From an uncultured OM182 clade bacterium (GTDB taxonomy: Bacteria > Pseudomonadota > Gammaproteobacteria > Pseudomonadales > Azotimanducaceae): 40,263 nt of DNA. The notes under the pieces were generated by a model. The model saw only the letters and a program-made list of their open reading frames with translations, did no database searches and had not been told where the DNA came from. Positions 1-9,243 of the stretch are shown piece by piece (within the stretch, counting starts at the first letter, position 1; the number at the start of each line of letters is the position of its first letter). A program made the position numbers and the translations under genes. The stretch lies in assembly GCA_905182025.1 (NCBI GenBank), contig CAJJAA010000006.1:1-40263 (forward strand), read 5' to 3'.

Positions 1-106
1 AGTCATAAAGCGTAAAAGGATCGACGTCGATTAGACTTTCTTTCTATCGCCGATTTGCATCGTTGTTGGGCTGGGTTATTGTGTTGCAAACATAACGGGA
101 ATAATT

Positions 107-1615
107 GTGAAACCGAAAAAAGCCGTAGTTGTACTTCTCGATAGCCTCAACCGACATATGTTGGGATGTTATGGTGGTGAAGAATTTTTGACGCCTAACC
201 TCGATCGATTCGCCGCTAGATCCGTAAAGTTTAATAATCATTACACGGGCTCACTTCCATGTATGCCTGCTCGCCACGACATTTTAGTAGGTGCAATGGA
301 TTTCCTTTGGCGGCCATGGGGCTCGATTGAACTCTGGGAACGGCCTATCACCCATTACCTTCGCAAAATGGGTATCCCGACACATCTATTTTCTGATCAC
401 CCGCACTTGTTTGAAGTCGGCGGCGAAAATTACCACACGGACTTTTACTCTTGGGAATACACGCGAGGACATGAAGGTGATCCTTGGAAGACTCGGGCTG
501 ACACTTCTTGGCTTGGAACGCCTGCTTTGCCAGCACAGGGTGGCAAACGTCATTACGATTTGAATCGTACCTGGTTCAAAGATGAACTTGATTTTCCCGG
601 TCCTAAAACCATGAAGGCAACAGCCGAATGGTTGGCACAACACGGTAAAGAGTTAGACAGCTTCATGCTGTTCGTTGACGAGTTTGATCCCCATGAACCC
701 TTCGATACACCAGCACCCTGGGCAAATAAGTACGATCCCGATTGGCAGGATGAGCTAATGATCTGGCCTCCCTATGCGGTAGATGGCGTCAAGAATGGCA
801 AGCTTTCAGAAAGAGAGGGCCAACACATTCGCGCCAACTATGGTTCAAAGCTCAGTATGATTGATCATTGGTTCGGCAAGATTCTCGACGAGATGGATAA
901 CTCCAATCTTTGGGATGACACCCTCTTCATCGTCTGTACAGATCATGGTCATTATCTTGGTGAAAAAGATATTTGGGGCAAGCCGCGCGTGCCACAATAC
1001 GAAACCATGGGACACACGCCTTTGATGGTCGCCAGTCCTGGTATCGAGGCAAAAGAGGTTGATGCACTGACAACCAATGTTGATATTCATGCCACATTGG
1101 CGGATCTGTTCGGTGTTGATGTTGAATATATCACCCATGGTAAATCCCTCTTGCCGCTGGTTTACGGTGAGAAAACTGAGATAAGGCAATGGGCAATTGG
1201 CGGTATTTATGGGCAGTGGGTGCAGATACAAGACGGCACCAATAAGTATGCTCGTGCGCCGGTTGGGTCAGGTTTTCCCCTATCGATGTGGTCAAATCGC
1301 TGGTCTACGATGCCGATACCGACAATGCCGTCGGTGCGTCTGCCCAACCCCGACAAACGCGCTTATCTGGATTACATGCCCGGTTCAGACATTCCAGTTA
1401 TCAGGCAGCCCTTCCAACAAGGGGATCTATTACCTTTTTGGTCAATGAACCCCAAAATTGATAACCATCATCTGTATCGGCTCGATCTTGACCCGACGGA
1501 AACTGAAAATCGGGTTGGCGAGAAGTTGGAGGACAATATGATTGAATTATTGCGGGTGGCGTTAACCGAGATGCAGGCACCTAAGGAGCAATTTGAGCGT
1601 TTGGGTATTCTCTGA
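107..1615 (+). CDS. Sulfatase family hydrolase
   Basis: A 502-residue type I sulfatase of the alkaline phosphatase superfamily, expected to hydrolyse sulfate or related esters. The metal-binding Asp lies near residue 12 (LLDSLNRHMLG). The C-x-P-x-R motif is CMPAR at residues 52-56, where Cys would be converted to formylglycine. Further conserved blocks are DPHEPF near 194 and TDHGHYLGEKDIWGKP near 277. There is no signal peptide, so a cytoplasmic location is likely. The start is a GTG immediately before the conserved N-terminal strand; the ribosome site is weak. The substrate cannot be told from sequence. No maturase gene lies in the window. It stands alone on its strand, followed by an M1-peptidase remnant. 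Confidence 0.9.
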   Translation: MKPKKAVVVLLDSLNRHMLGCYGGEEFLTPNLDRFAARSVKFNNHYTGSLPCMPARHDILVGAMDFLWRPWGSIELWERPITHYLRKMGIPTHLFSDHPHLFEVGGENYHTDFYSWEYTRGHEGDPWKTRADTSWLGTPALPAQGGKRHYDLNRTWFKDELDFPGPKTMKATAEWLAQHGKELDSFMLFVDEFDPHEPFDTPAPWANKYDPDWQDELMIWPPYAVDGVKNGKLSEREGQHIRANYGSKLSMIDHWFGKILDEMDNSNLWDDTLFIVCTDHGHYLGEKDIWGKPRVPQYETMGHTPLMVASPGIEAKEVDALTTNVDIHATLADLFGVDVEYITHGKSLLPLVYGEKTEIRQWAIGGIYGQWVQIQDGTNKYARAPVGSGFPLSMWSNRWSTMPIPTMPSVRLPNPDKRAYLDYMPGSDIPVIRQPFQQGDLLPFWSMNPKIDNHHLYRLDLDPTETENRVGEKLEDNMIELLRVALTEMQAPKEQFERLGIL

Positions 1616-1667
1616 TCAATCAGATACGCACTTCCAAATGTAACTAAATGCGTGAATTTCACGTTAA

Positions 1668-2132
1668 ACAGACGAGGTAGTTGAAACTCTGTCGTAGTAC
1701 TCTGCTTTGATGGTAATGGAAAAAGAGTATGGCAGAGAGCAGATGAAACGATTTCTTGAGTTCGAATTGGATAACTATCTTCGTGGTCGAGGCGGTGAAA
1801 TTATTGGCGAGCAGCCACTATACTTGGTCGAAAACCAACCCGATATACACTATCGAAAAGGCGGTGTCGTGATGTACGCGCTGCAGGACTATATCGGTGA
1901 AGGAAAAGTTAATGAAGCGCTAGCGGAGTTTATTGATACATACGCATTCAAAGGCGCGCCGTATCCAACCTCTAAGGATCTAGTCAAACTACTGCGACAA
2001 AAAGCTCAACCTGAACATCAGTCGACGATGACATTTAAAATCCGCGTGGCAGAAAAGCCACTCTCCGTAGGCATCGATCCGCTGAACAAACTCATCGATC
2101 GAAAGCCTGAGGATAATGTTAAGACATTGTGA
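1668..2132 (+). pseudogene. M1-family aminopeptidase C-terminal remnant
   Basis: A decayed fragment of an M1 (gluzincin) aminopeptidase, of the type often fused to ABC-2 permease segments. Reading in frame from 1668 gives the family block EVVETLS-stop-YSALMVMEKEYG. The stop (TAG, 1695-1697) stands where homologues have Gln, so CAG to TAG is the likely change. Homology then runs through FLEFELDNYLRGRGGE, HYRKGGVVMYALQDYIGE and PYPTSKDL. After residue Q-S near 2025 the sequence jumps to the extreme C-terminal block VGIDPLNKLIDR, so an internal piece seems to be deleted. The zinc site (HExxH) is absent. The open part (TTG 1707 onward, 141 codons) could still be translated but cannot be a peptidase. 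Fragment status is clear; the exact parent family is inferred. Confidence 0.8.
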
Positions 2133-2168
2133 GGCCGGCTTATTGTTAGCGGGCTTCTCTACTCATGT

Positions 2169-3734
2169 CTACTGAGACACATTGGCATCGAGTATCTGGA
2201 TTGAAACATTTGTGATGGAGGTGGCCGCCTTCCACCCTGTCGCTAATGACAGAGACGCTTTAGCGTTCAACGACTTAAGGCTAAAGTCGCGCTGTAATGC
2301 TTGGCCATCGATTTGAGCAGAGACTTGTATCTGAATGTCGGTCATATTGATATTAGTCTTGTTGCTGAGTAGGGCGATGAGTTGTTGATCTTCAGAGGTT
2401 GTGGCGCTGACGCCGATGTACAGACTTGGGTTGTCCGGGATATCTAACAGCATGAAATTGTTTGATGCTGACTCGCCTGTTGGGCTGTCGCTGCCCATCG
2501 CCATTTGAAAATACTGTTTAGCCTCTCTTCGATCACCCCGTGTAAGCGCGAGTCGCCCCAGCGCGTTACTGGATACCGCGGTTGGTAGCAATTGGTGACT
2601 GCGAAGCAAATCCTGCCTGGCGGCTTCAGCATTACCAAGTTGTTGGTATGTTAAGCCGCGCCCTAGATAGTATTCGTAATAACTATCGTCCAGAGCTAAG
2701 GCTTGATTGAATGATGTCTTTGCTTGGTCGAATTTTTTCTGTTGGAAATAGATGTTGCCCTGGAGTCCCGAAAACTTTGCCTCTGTCGGCACGGACTTTA
2801 TTGCTGCCTTTACTAAAGCATGCGCTTGCGTCAAATCCTCGGTGGAGGAGGCGACATCGGCTTTCTTGTACGCATGGCGGTTGTCGTAAATGAAGCGAAT
2901 TTTTTGTTGATAGCGGTCTGCATAGCGTTCACCGCTCGGTAAGTTGAGCTCGGCGATTGTTGTACGATTTGCCTCAACCCGAGACTGTGATGGCGGGTGG
3001 CTTGCGAACAAACCATCAATCCAGCTCGATGCCTGTCCCTCTGAGAGCCTGACGAATGTCTGTTGTAATCCAATCGCGGCGGCGGGTTCGTAGCCGGCCA
3101 GACTCATGTATTTGATACCATAGTAGTCAGCTTCAAGTTCTGCATCGCGTCCATATTTTTGCCCTATCATTTGAGCCCCGACCTGGGCCCCGCCGACAAT
3201 GTAGTTTCCATAGTCTGTGGTTGAAGCGCCGATTGACGTGGCAACGACAAGACCCTGCATAATCTGGCTACGCTGAAGTGAGTTGGCGCCGTGCTTGGCG
3301 GCAGCATGGACAGCTTCATGGCCAAGGACCGCCGCGAGTTCCGCCTCGTCTTTAAGTTCGAGTAACAAACCACGATTGATAGCAATTTTGCCACCGGGTA
3401 ACGCCCAGGCATTCGGCACTGAATTATTGAGAACAACAAATTCATAAGGTAAGTCACGGTCACCTGCATTGGCGACTCGTTTGCCTACTTCATTAATATA
3501 GTCGTTCAAAGCGGGGTCAGCGAGGAACTGGCCGCCCTGAGACTGTTGCGACGGCAGATATTGCTGACGACCGATGTTGATCTCATCATCAGTCGATATC
3601 CACGAAAGCTCGTTTTTGCCTGTCACAGGGTTGACGGCGCAACCGCTCAGACCAAAAGTAGTCGACAGGGCGATGATGAGTAAAAATCTGTTCAGGTTGT
3701 TTGTAGCGGGTGTTTTTTTGCGTGATTTCGACAT
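2169..3734 (-). CDS. M48 family metalloprotease lipoprotein with TPR region (BepA/YfgC-like)
   Basis: A 521-residue envelope zinc protease. The N-terminus has a hydrophobic signal and a lipobox ending at Cys32 (GLSGC), so lipidation is expected; the mature protein likely faces the periplasm. The zinc motif is HEAVH at 139-143, with the third ligand in ELEAD near 199-203. The C-terminal half (about 275-410) contains tetratricopeptide-like helices (FDQAKTSFNQALAL, YLGRGLTYQQLGNAEAAR). This arrangement matches BepA/YfgC-type proteases that monitor outer-membrane assembly; that role is inferred from the family. It is transcribed convergently with the M1 remnant and divergently from the next Nudix gene. 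Confidence 0.9.
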   Translation of the reverse strand: MSKSRKKTPATNNLNRFLLIIALSTTFGLSGCAVNPVTGKNELSWISTDDEINIGRQQYLPSQQSQGGQFLADPALNDYINEVGKRVANAGDRDLPYEFVVLNNSVPNAWALPGGKIAINRGLLLELKDEAELAAVLGHEAVHAAAKHGANSLQRSQIMQGLVVATSIGASTTDYGNYIVGGAQVGAQMIGQKYGRDAELEADYYGIKYMSLAGYEPAAAIGLQQTFVRLSEGQASSWIDGLFASHPPSQSRVEANRTTIAELNLPSGERYADRYQQKIRFIYDNRHAYKKADVASSTEDLTQAHALVKAAIKSVPTEAKFSGLQGNIYFQQKKFDQAKTSFNQALALDDSYYEYYLGRGLTYQQLGNAEAARQDLLRSHQLLPTAVSSNALGRLALTRGDRREAKQYFQMAMGSDSPTGESASNNFMLLDIPDNPSLYIGVSATTSEDQQLIALLSNKTNINMTDIQIQVSAQIDGQALQRDFSLKSLNAKASLSLATGWKAATSITNVSIQILDANVSQ

Positions 3735-3891
3735 GTACGTATCCGATCTAAATGGCTAACCCAACGATCGGTATGTCTTTATTGAGCTCATCGCCGAATA
3801 TTGAATTTGAGAATCATTTTCAGTCGACATAGTATGTCCTACATAAACTCACTTTCACAACAAATCCCTGCGACCAAGCAGGTGGGGCAAA

Positions 3892-4494
3892 ATGCCGTTA
3901 AGTATCGATAACATCAAGCGTTCGTTGCACGACGATGAACGTACGTTCCAACCAAAGAAGAACACACGACACGCAGCGGTCGCGGCTATCCTGCGCCCAT
4001 TGCCGAGCCATACGGAAGCATTATTTATTTTGCGGTCGACAAAAGAAGGCGACCCTTGGTCTGGGCAAATGGCGTTTCCTGGTGGGCATTATGAAGACCA
4101 CGATCTTTCTTTGCGTGATACGGCCGAACGGGAAACCATGGAGGAGATTGGCTTGGATCTGCGCGCAGAGGCACATTTTCTTGGCAAGATTCACGATGTA
4201 GAGGCGAACCCGAGGGGTAGGGATTTCAATATCGTTGTTTCCCCCTTCGTTTACCAACTGCATAACCTTGAACCCAGTTTTTCGCCGAACTATGAGGTGG
4301 CCGACGTGCTGTGGGGCTCGTTGACCGACATGTTTAGCGGTGAGAATGTCACCCAGCTGCAATTTCCAGCCGTGTCGGGGCAATCCTTCCCGGGCTATGG
4401 GGTTGGCGATCAAGTGGTCTGGGGGCTGACATTACGTATGCTCGATCATTTCTTCAAAATGCTTGACGATGATTGGATCACCAATTACGAGTAG
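3892..4494 (+). CDS. Nudix hydrolase, probable CoA pyrophosphatase
   Basis: A 200-residue Nudix hydrolase. The core of the Nudix box, RETMEEIGL, is at residues 80-88, preceded by the GQMAFPGG strand typical of the CoA pyrophosphatase (NudL/YeaB/PCD1) subfamily. These enzymes cleave CoA or its derivatives to phosphopantetheine and 3',5'-ADP in the cytoplasm. A purine-rich ribosome site (GGTGGGG) lies just before the ATG. The length fits the family. It is a single-gene unit between the M48 protease and the GGDEF gene. Subfamily assignment is good, but exact substrate preference is inferred. Confidence 0.88.
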   Translation: MPLSIDNIKRSLHDDERTFQPKKNTRHAAVAAILRPLPSHTEALFILRSTKEGDPWSGQMAFPGGHYEDHDLSLRDTAERETMEEIGLDLRAEAHFLGKIHDVEANPRGRDFNIVVSPFVYQLHNLEPSFSPNYEVADVLWGSLTDMFSGENVTQLQFPAVSGQSFPGYGVGDQVVWGLTLRMLDHFFKMLDDDWITNYE

Positions 4495-4723
4495 CCAATC
4501 GTCATTCATATCAATCGACCTTGAGGCGTTGGGGCGAACATTGATTAACATTCGGCACTGTATCTTTAGAGAAGAGACCGAAAGTAATGCGGCTGATTCA
4601 ATAATAAGCTGAATATACGGGTCTGGCGAAATTAACAGGTTATGCTTTGCGGCTTGTTTGGATTATCATCTGTGCCTCGCGTCGTTGTTTGTTGCTTGTT
4701 TTCAGCGGCCTATTGGATTGATT

Positions 4724-5488
4724 ATGCAAAAATCTCAAATGAATGTAGTTGTTATTGGCGGCGCTGCCATTGTCTATGGTGGGCTTTTAGCTTTACTCGG
4801 CGACATAGATGTACGTCAGATGGCCTTCACTGGCTTTGCTGTTGTTATTCTTGCTCTGATCCCGGTGCTGCTTATCAACCTTTCAACGAAGAAATTTGCC
4901 GCTGAAGTAAGCGAAGTGAATTCGCAGCTCAAGGCGAGTAACGACGCGTTAGCAGAAGTGAAAACGCGACTCGCTCAGATCACAACCCTCGATGAACTCA
5001 CCGGCTGCTCGAACAAACGTCATTTCGAAGATTTACTTATGCAACATGTCGCCATGAGTGAACGTGGGGCTTATAGCTTCACTGTCGCTGTGACTCAATT
5101 GGATCAGTTTTCTGAGATTGTTGATCGGCAGGGTTTAGCGCGTGGTAATGAGGTGTTGCAACTATTCTCTCGTATCGTCAAAGCGGCGCTTCGAGAAGTT
5201 GATGTTATCGCGAGGTTGGACACGGATAAATTTGGTTTGGTTTTATCCGGGTGCTCTGAGGAAGATGCGCTGGTAATTATCAGTCGCGTTAGTCAGCTTA
5301 TCAGCCAGATTCAGGTTAATGACAAGGATGACCTGAAGATCACTGCATCTGGTGGCATTACCTCGTATCACGGTACGGAGCAGCCAGGAGACTTGATTGG
5401 CCATGCCGAGCAAGCTTTACTATCCGCAATAGAACTAGGCGGCGATCGAGTTGCCGGCTATAACTATGTTGAGCCTGTCGTCGCATAG
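4724..5488 (+). CDS. Membrane protein with degenerate GGDEF domain
   Basis: About 254 residues: two N-terminal membrane segments (VVVIGGAAIVYGGLLALL and TGFAVVILALIPVLLINL), a short linker likely to be coiled coil, then a GGDEF-type domain. The domain opens with the family block TTLDELTGCSNKRHFEDLL. The catalytic GGDEF is replaced by DTDKF at 166-170, so diguanylate cyclase activity is not expected. The inhibitory-site motif RxxD is kept exactly five residues upstream (REVD, 157-160), which suggests it could bind c-di-GMP as an effector. An in-frame TTG at 4658 would add 22 residues, but the ATG at 4724 places the first membrane segment normally. No partner gene is adjacent. Confidence 0.83.
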   Translation: MQKSQMNVVVIGGAAIVYGGLLALLGDIDVRQMAFTGFAVVILALIPVLLINLSTKKFAAEVSEVNSQLKASNDALAEVKTRLAQITTLDELTGCSNKRHFEDLLMQHVAMSERGAYSFTVAVTQLDQFSEIVDRQGLARGNEVLQLFSRIVKAALREVDVIARLDTDKFGLVLSGCSEEDALVIISRVSQLISQIQVNDKDDLKITASGGITSYHGTEQPGDLIGHAEQALLSAIELGGDRVAGYNYVEPVVA

Positions 5489-5671
5489 CGTCATAGGTTG
5501 TGAAAAGCTTTGCTGCCAGCTGCGTAGCAATTCGCGCCAGTCGGCAGATCCAAAACCTATTTATGAAAGTGGCACAATTGGCTGATTAATCGATCATGCA
5601 ATCTCATGCGTCTTTCAAAACTCGCCATCAGTTCGAGCCGTCAACGCCAACGCAATGCCGCTGTAAGCGCA

Positions 5672-6703
5672 TTATAGATTGGCCATGATGAGGGTTTTCA
5701 TCAGCTTGACGTGGCTTTGCTGATCATTAAGGCAGGGTATGTAGTTGTAACTCACGCCACCGGCCTGCATAAAAACTGCTTTGTTTTCAATATCGATCTC
5801 TTCCAACGTTTCTAGGCAGTCCGCAGCAAATCCGGGACAAATCACCAGTAGTTTTTTTACGCCTTGGGCGGGTAGATTCTTCAACGTATCGCTCGTAAAG
5901 GGTTGAAGCCATTCCTCTGCACCAATGCGAGGCTGATAGGTGAGTAACCATTGGTAGGGACTCAGCTTTAGTTTTGCCGCTATAGCCTCCGCTGTCTGCA
6001 CGCATTGGCGAGGGTAGGGGTCGCCACCATCAACTTGCCGTTTGCGTATACCATTGAAGCAGAACAGTAGTTTTGTGTCATCCGTCAGATATTCGCTGCA
6101 GTTGACGCTCGCATGCGTTTGGGCGCCAGTAGCCGCATTTTCGATGGAGGTTGCTAGCGCGGCGATATAGTCAGGTTCAGCAAAGTATTGGTTGATGATT
6201 TTGATTTTCGGCAGGTTTTTTTTCTTTGCCAAGGCAGCGGCCAATTTATCGAATGATGCCGCCGTGTTTACAGCGCAGTACTGAGGAAACAAGGGGATGA
6301 TTAGCACCTCCTCAATCTGCTCGGACTGCAGTGTTTCAAGCCCGGCTTGGATTGAGGGATTACCGTAGGTCATGGCTGATACGACCCTGATTGAATGACC
6401 TGCCTGCTGTAGGTTCGCTTCCGTGTTTTGTGCAAGCGCTTTATTGTAAATGTGTACGGGCATTTTACCGTCTATTTCAATAGCAGCGTAATTTGCCACC
6501 AAACGCTTTGGTCTAAACGGTAAGATGAAACTGTACAAGATCGGCAACCACAACGCAGGTGAGATATTGACGACCCTGCGGTCTATCAGGAAATCTGTCA
6601 GATAACGTCGTATTGCACGAACGCTAGTATCATCGGGCATGCCGAGATTAACCAGAAGGACGCCCTGCTTGACTGTCATTTGTGCGTTCATCAATGAATT
6701 CAA
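5672..6703 (-). CDS. hemH: Ferrochelatase homologue lacking the catalytic His
   Basis: A 343-residue protein clearly of the ferrochelatase family, which inserts Fe2+ into protoporphyrin IX in the last step of haem synthesis. Family blocks seen: LLVNLGMPD (16-24), RRYLTDFLIDRRVV (32-45), LPFRPKR (61-67), FPQYCAVNTAASFD (139-152), GDPYPRQC (227-234) and DCLETLEEI (295-303, with the conserved acidic residue E298). The signature normally reading SxHGIP reads CFNGIR at 215-220: the catalytic His is Asn217 and the Pro is Arg220. The usual W-x-x-x-GSPL region also differs (IEIDGKMPVHIY). It may be a second, divergent paralogue with reduced or altered activity. Monocistronic, with about 250 bp upstream before the next gene. 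Confidence 0.85.
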   Translation of the reverse strand: MNSLMNAQMTVKQGVLLVNLGMPDDTSVRAIRRYLTDFLIDRRVVNISPALWLPILYSFILPFRPKRLVANYAAIEIDGKMPVHIYNKALAQNTEANLQQAGHSIRVVSAMTYGNPSIQAGLETLQSEQIEEVLIIPLFPQYCAVNTAASFDKLAAALAKKKNLPKIKIINQYFAEPDYIAALATSIENAATGAQTHASVNCSEYLTDDTKLLFCFNGIRKRQVDGGDPYPRQCVQTAEAIAAKLKLSPYQWLLTYQPRIGAEEWLQPFTSDTLKNLPAQGVKKLLVICPGFAADCLETLEEIDIENKAVFMQAGGVSYNYIPCLNDQQSHVKLMKTLIMANL

Positions 6704-6959
6704 CGTAGAATTCCATTTATACCGACTGCACGTTGATCTGGATCTTTTCTGAGATCTAGGCAGCTCTCTGCGCCTGAACGATTGCTTGACTGTCAGTCTG
6801 CTTAAAACATTAGTATGACATCATGCTGAGTCTTCGAACATTTCGTCATGACTGGATCTGCGACCTGATCTGCCTATAAGGATGATGTTCCGAGAGGTGC
6901 CTGTGACTTTGCAGCCGCTTGGCTAATTTTGTTGATGCCGGTGGTGGCTTGCTTAGCCG

Positions 6960-7466
6960 TTAGCAGGGCGCATAGTTTGTCGGTAGCGGATCGGTAATGA
7001 TCAGATCCCTGTCGCTAAAAGTCGCTTCGAGTATCTGCGAAAGGAGTGTTGGTAACTGTTTTGGTGAGAAATAATCGGTGGTTGTCTGCAGCTCGGTAAG
7101 AGACCACCAACGGAACTCGACTAGCGAATCGATTTCATATTGGGCCATACCTTCAAAGCTAGGTTCAAAATCCTGCGTCTTCACGAGGTAGTAGCGTTCA
7201 TAAATGGGCCGAATCTCGTTATTGTACTGAAAACTAAAACGGCATTCCCAAAGTAGGTTGCCGACGTCAACATTCGTCAAACCCGTTTCTTCATAGAGTT
7301 CGCGTATTAGCGCTTTTTGAGGACTCTCGCCGGCTTCCATACCACCGCCGGCTGCCATCCATACTGCACCTGATATCCAGGGTAATTTGAGTTTAAACAA
7401 GAAGCATTGATGCTTGTCGTTGATCAAGATGGCACGGGCAACATTGCGTGTCGGTAGCGTTTTCAT
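6960..7466 (-). CDS. Nudix hydrolase
   Basis: A 168-residue Nudix protein with a perfect box (G-x5-E-x7-REUxEExGU) at residues 41-63, including RELYEETGL at 55-63. It would hydrolyse a nucleoside diphosphate linked to another moiety; the substrate is not deducible. It lies 17 bp downstream of the GMC oxidoreductase on the same strand, so the two are probably co-transcribed. The central part (NEIRPIYERYYLVKT) is typical of short MutT/ADP-ribose-pyrophosphatase-like members. Cytoplasmic, with no signal peptide. Confidence 0.85.
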   Translation of the reverse strand: MKTLPTRNVARAILINDKHQCFLFKLKLPWISGAVWMAAGGGMEAGESPQKALIRELYEETGLTNVDVGNLLWECRFSFQYNNEIRPIYERYYLVKTQDFEPSFEGMAQYEIDSLVEFRWWSLTELQTTTDYFSPKQLPTLLSQILEATFSDRDLIITDPLPTNYAPC

Positions 7467-7483
7467 AAATGCGTGTCATTCCA

Positions 7484-9103
7484 TTACGGTGTTGATGTTC
7501 CGGCTGCTAAGGCCTCATTGCCTAAAAGCACATCCGCTAGCTTTTCAGCCATCATGATCACAGGTGCATTTAGGTTGCCGTTGGTGATGTCCGGCATGAT
7601 CGAAGCGTCGACAATACTCAGTTTTTCGATGCCGTGAACATTGGCTCGACCGTCAACAACAGCCATGTCGTCCGTCCCCATCCGGCAAGAGCAGCTGGGA
7701 TGGTAGGCGCTGTGACTGTTATTGCGAACAAAGGTATCGATGTCGATGCTGCCAGGGTTGAGTTCCGCATCGACATATTCGGCAAACGCGTCCTGTTTCG
7801 CGATCTCCCTTGCGATCTCAACACCACGTCGAATAGTATCTTGATCTTCTTGGGTGGCGTTGTAATTGAAATTAATCTTCGGTGCGTCACCGGGGTTCGC
7901 GCTGTTCAGTGTCACTTCGCCTCGACTGGTAGGTTTCATCGGCCCTACATGGAACTGAAAACCGTGTCCGTTATGTTTATCGGAACCATCGTAGTTCATG
8001 GCGATGGGTAAAAAGTGATACTGCAAATCCGGTTGCTTCAGTTCAGGTCGACTGCGCAGGAAAGCGCCGGTTTCAAAATGATTGGTGGCGCCTGCACCGG
8101 TTTGCCTTAGATACCACTGCATACCAATTGCCGGTTGGTTGTACCACTTCAGTGCCGGGAAAATAGAAACTGGTTTTTTGCAGCTGAATTGAACGTAGGT
8201 TTCCAGATGATCCTGTAGGTTCTTGCCGACGCCGGGTAGATGCTGCTGTACATCGATACCGTGGCGTTCCAGTTCAACGCTATCGCCAACCCCCGACAGC
8301 ATCATAAGTTGGGGCGTATTAATGGCGCCGCTGCAGAGAATGATTTTTGTACCTGCCTGTATAGTTTGTTGCCTGCCGTTTATCGTAGCCTCGATCGCTT
8401 CCGCGCGGGTCTGGTTACCTTGGCTGTCGCGGCCAAAACGAATCTTGTGCACCGTTGCCTTGGGGATGATAGTGAGATTCTTGCGTTGTTTTACGGGATG
8501 CAAATAGCCGCGGGCGGTGCTAAACCGTTTTCCTTTGTTGATGGTTTGATCAAAGACACCAAAGCCTTCTTGATGCTCGCTATTAAAGTCGTCTCTGACC
8601 GCATGACCCATTTCAGCGCCCGCCTTGAGCCAGGCATGGAATAGTGGGTTATTTAGTTTGCCCTGATTCACCTGCATCGGTCCATCCACGCCACGCCAGG
8701 TTGATTCGCCGCCAACGTAGTTCTCTGCTTTTTTAAAGTAGGGTAAGCAGTGTTCATAATCCCAATCCTCCAATCCGGGCCGTTGTGCCCATTGATTGAA
8801 ATCTTCCCGATGTCCGCGTACATAGATCATGCCGTTAATTGATGATGATCCCCCCAACACACGGCCTCGAGGACAGTAAATTTTACGATTGTTCAAATGG
8901 GGTTCAGGTTCCGAGTCGTAGAACCAATTGTAAGTGTCCGAGGACAGAATATGGGACAGGGCGGCAGGCATGTGAATCCGAAAATCCCAACTGTGATCCC
9001 TAGGTCCTGCCTCGATCAAAGTCACGGATGCTGACTCTGAGAGTCTATTGGCTAGAACGCAGCCTGCGGAACCTGCACCGACAATAACAAAATCTGATTT
9101 CAA
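7484..9103 (-). CDS. GMC family FAD-dependent oxidoreductase (choline/alcohol dehydrogenase type)
   Basis: A 539-residue glucose-methanol-choline oxidoreductase. The FAD-binding Rossmann motif GAGSAG is at residues 9-14. GMC signature 1 lies around 82-105 (PRGRVLGGSSSINGM). The C-terminal active-site block HPSCSCRMG begins at His468, and the second conserved block NGNLNAP is near 508. It is closest in style to BetA choline dehydrogenases and AlkJ-like alcohol dehydrogenases, which oxidise primary alcohols to aldehydes and pass electrons to the respiratory chain. With a CYP153-type P450 elsewhere in the window, oxidation of alkanols is a reasonable but unproven role. First gene of a two-gene unit with the downstream Nudix gene. 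Confidence 0.92.
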   Translation of the reverse strand: MKSDFVIVGAGSAGCVLANRLSESASVTLIEAGPRDHSWDFRIHMPAALSHILSSDTYNWFYDSEPEPHLNNRKIYCPRGRVLGGSSSINGMIYVRGHREDFNQWAQRPGLEDWDYEHCLPYFKKAENYVGGESTWRGVDGPMQVNQGKLNNPLFHAWLKAGAEMGHAVRDDFNSEHQEGFGVFDQTINKGKRFSTARGYLHPVKQRKNLTIIPKATVHKIRFGRDSQGNQTRAEAIEATINGRQQTIQAGTKIILCSGAINTPQLMMLSGVGDSVELERHGIDVQQHLPGVGKNLQDHLETYVQFSCKKPVSIFPALKWYNQPAIGMQWYLRQTGAGATNHFETGAFLRSRPELKQPDLQYHFLPIAMNYDGSDKHNGHGFQFHVGPMKPTSRGEVTLNSANPGDAPKINFNYNATQEDQDTIRRGVEIAREIAKQDAFAEYVDAELNPGSIDIDTFVRNNSHSAYHPSCSCRMGTDDMAVVDGRANVHGIEKLSIVDASIMPDITNGNLNAPVIMMAEKLADVLLGNEALAAGTSTP

Positions 9104-9243
9104 GCTGAGTACTCGTGATGATTTGCGACGATTCTACAGATTGCTTTAATTAATGGTACTCATTATTATAGGTGCAAATTCCATATCGCCTAGCCAAAAG
9201 CAAGGCGGTTGGAATGAAAGAAAATTAAGTTGGAGTAATCCCT

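Noticed and set aside
6786..6816. TTGACT and TAGTAT promoter-like pair on the plus strand upstream of hemH
   Set aside because: The spacer is 19 bp and no plus-strand gene follows.
7634..8011. 125-codon forward ORF inside the GMC oxidoreductase
   Set aside because: It is antisense to a gene with complete family motifs and has no recognisable domain.
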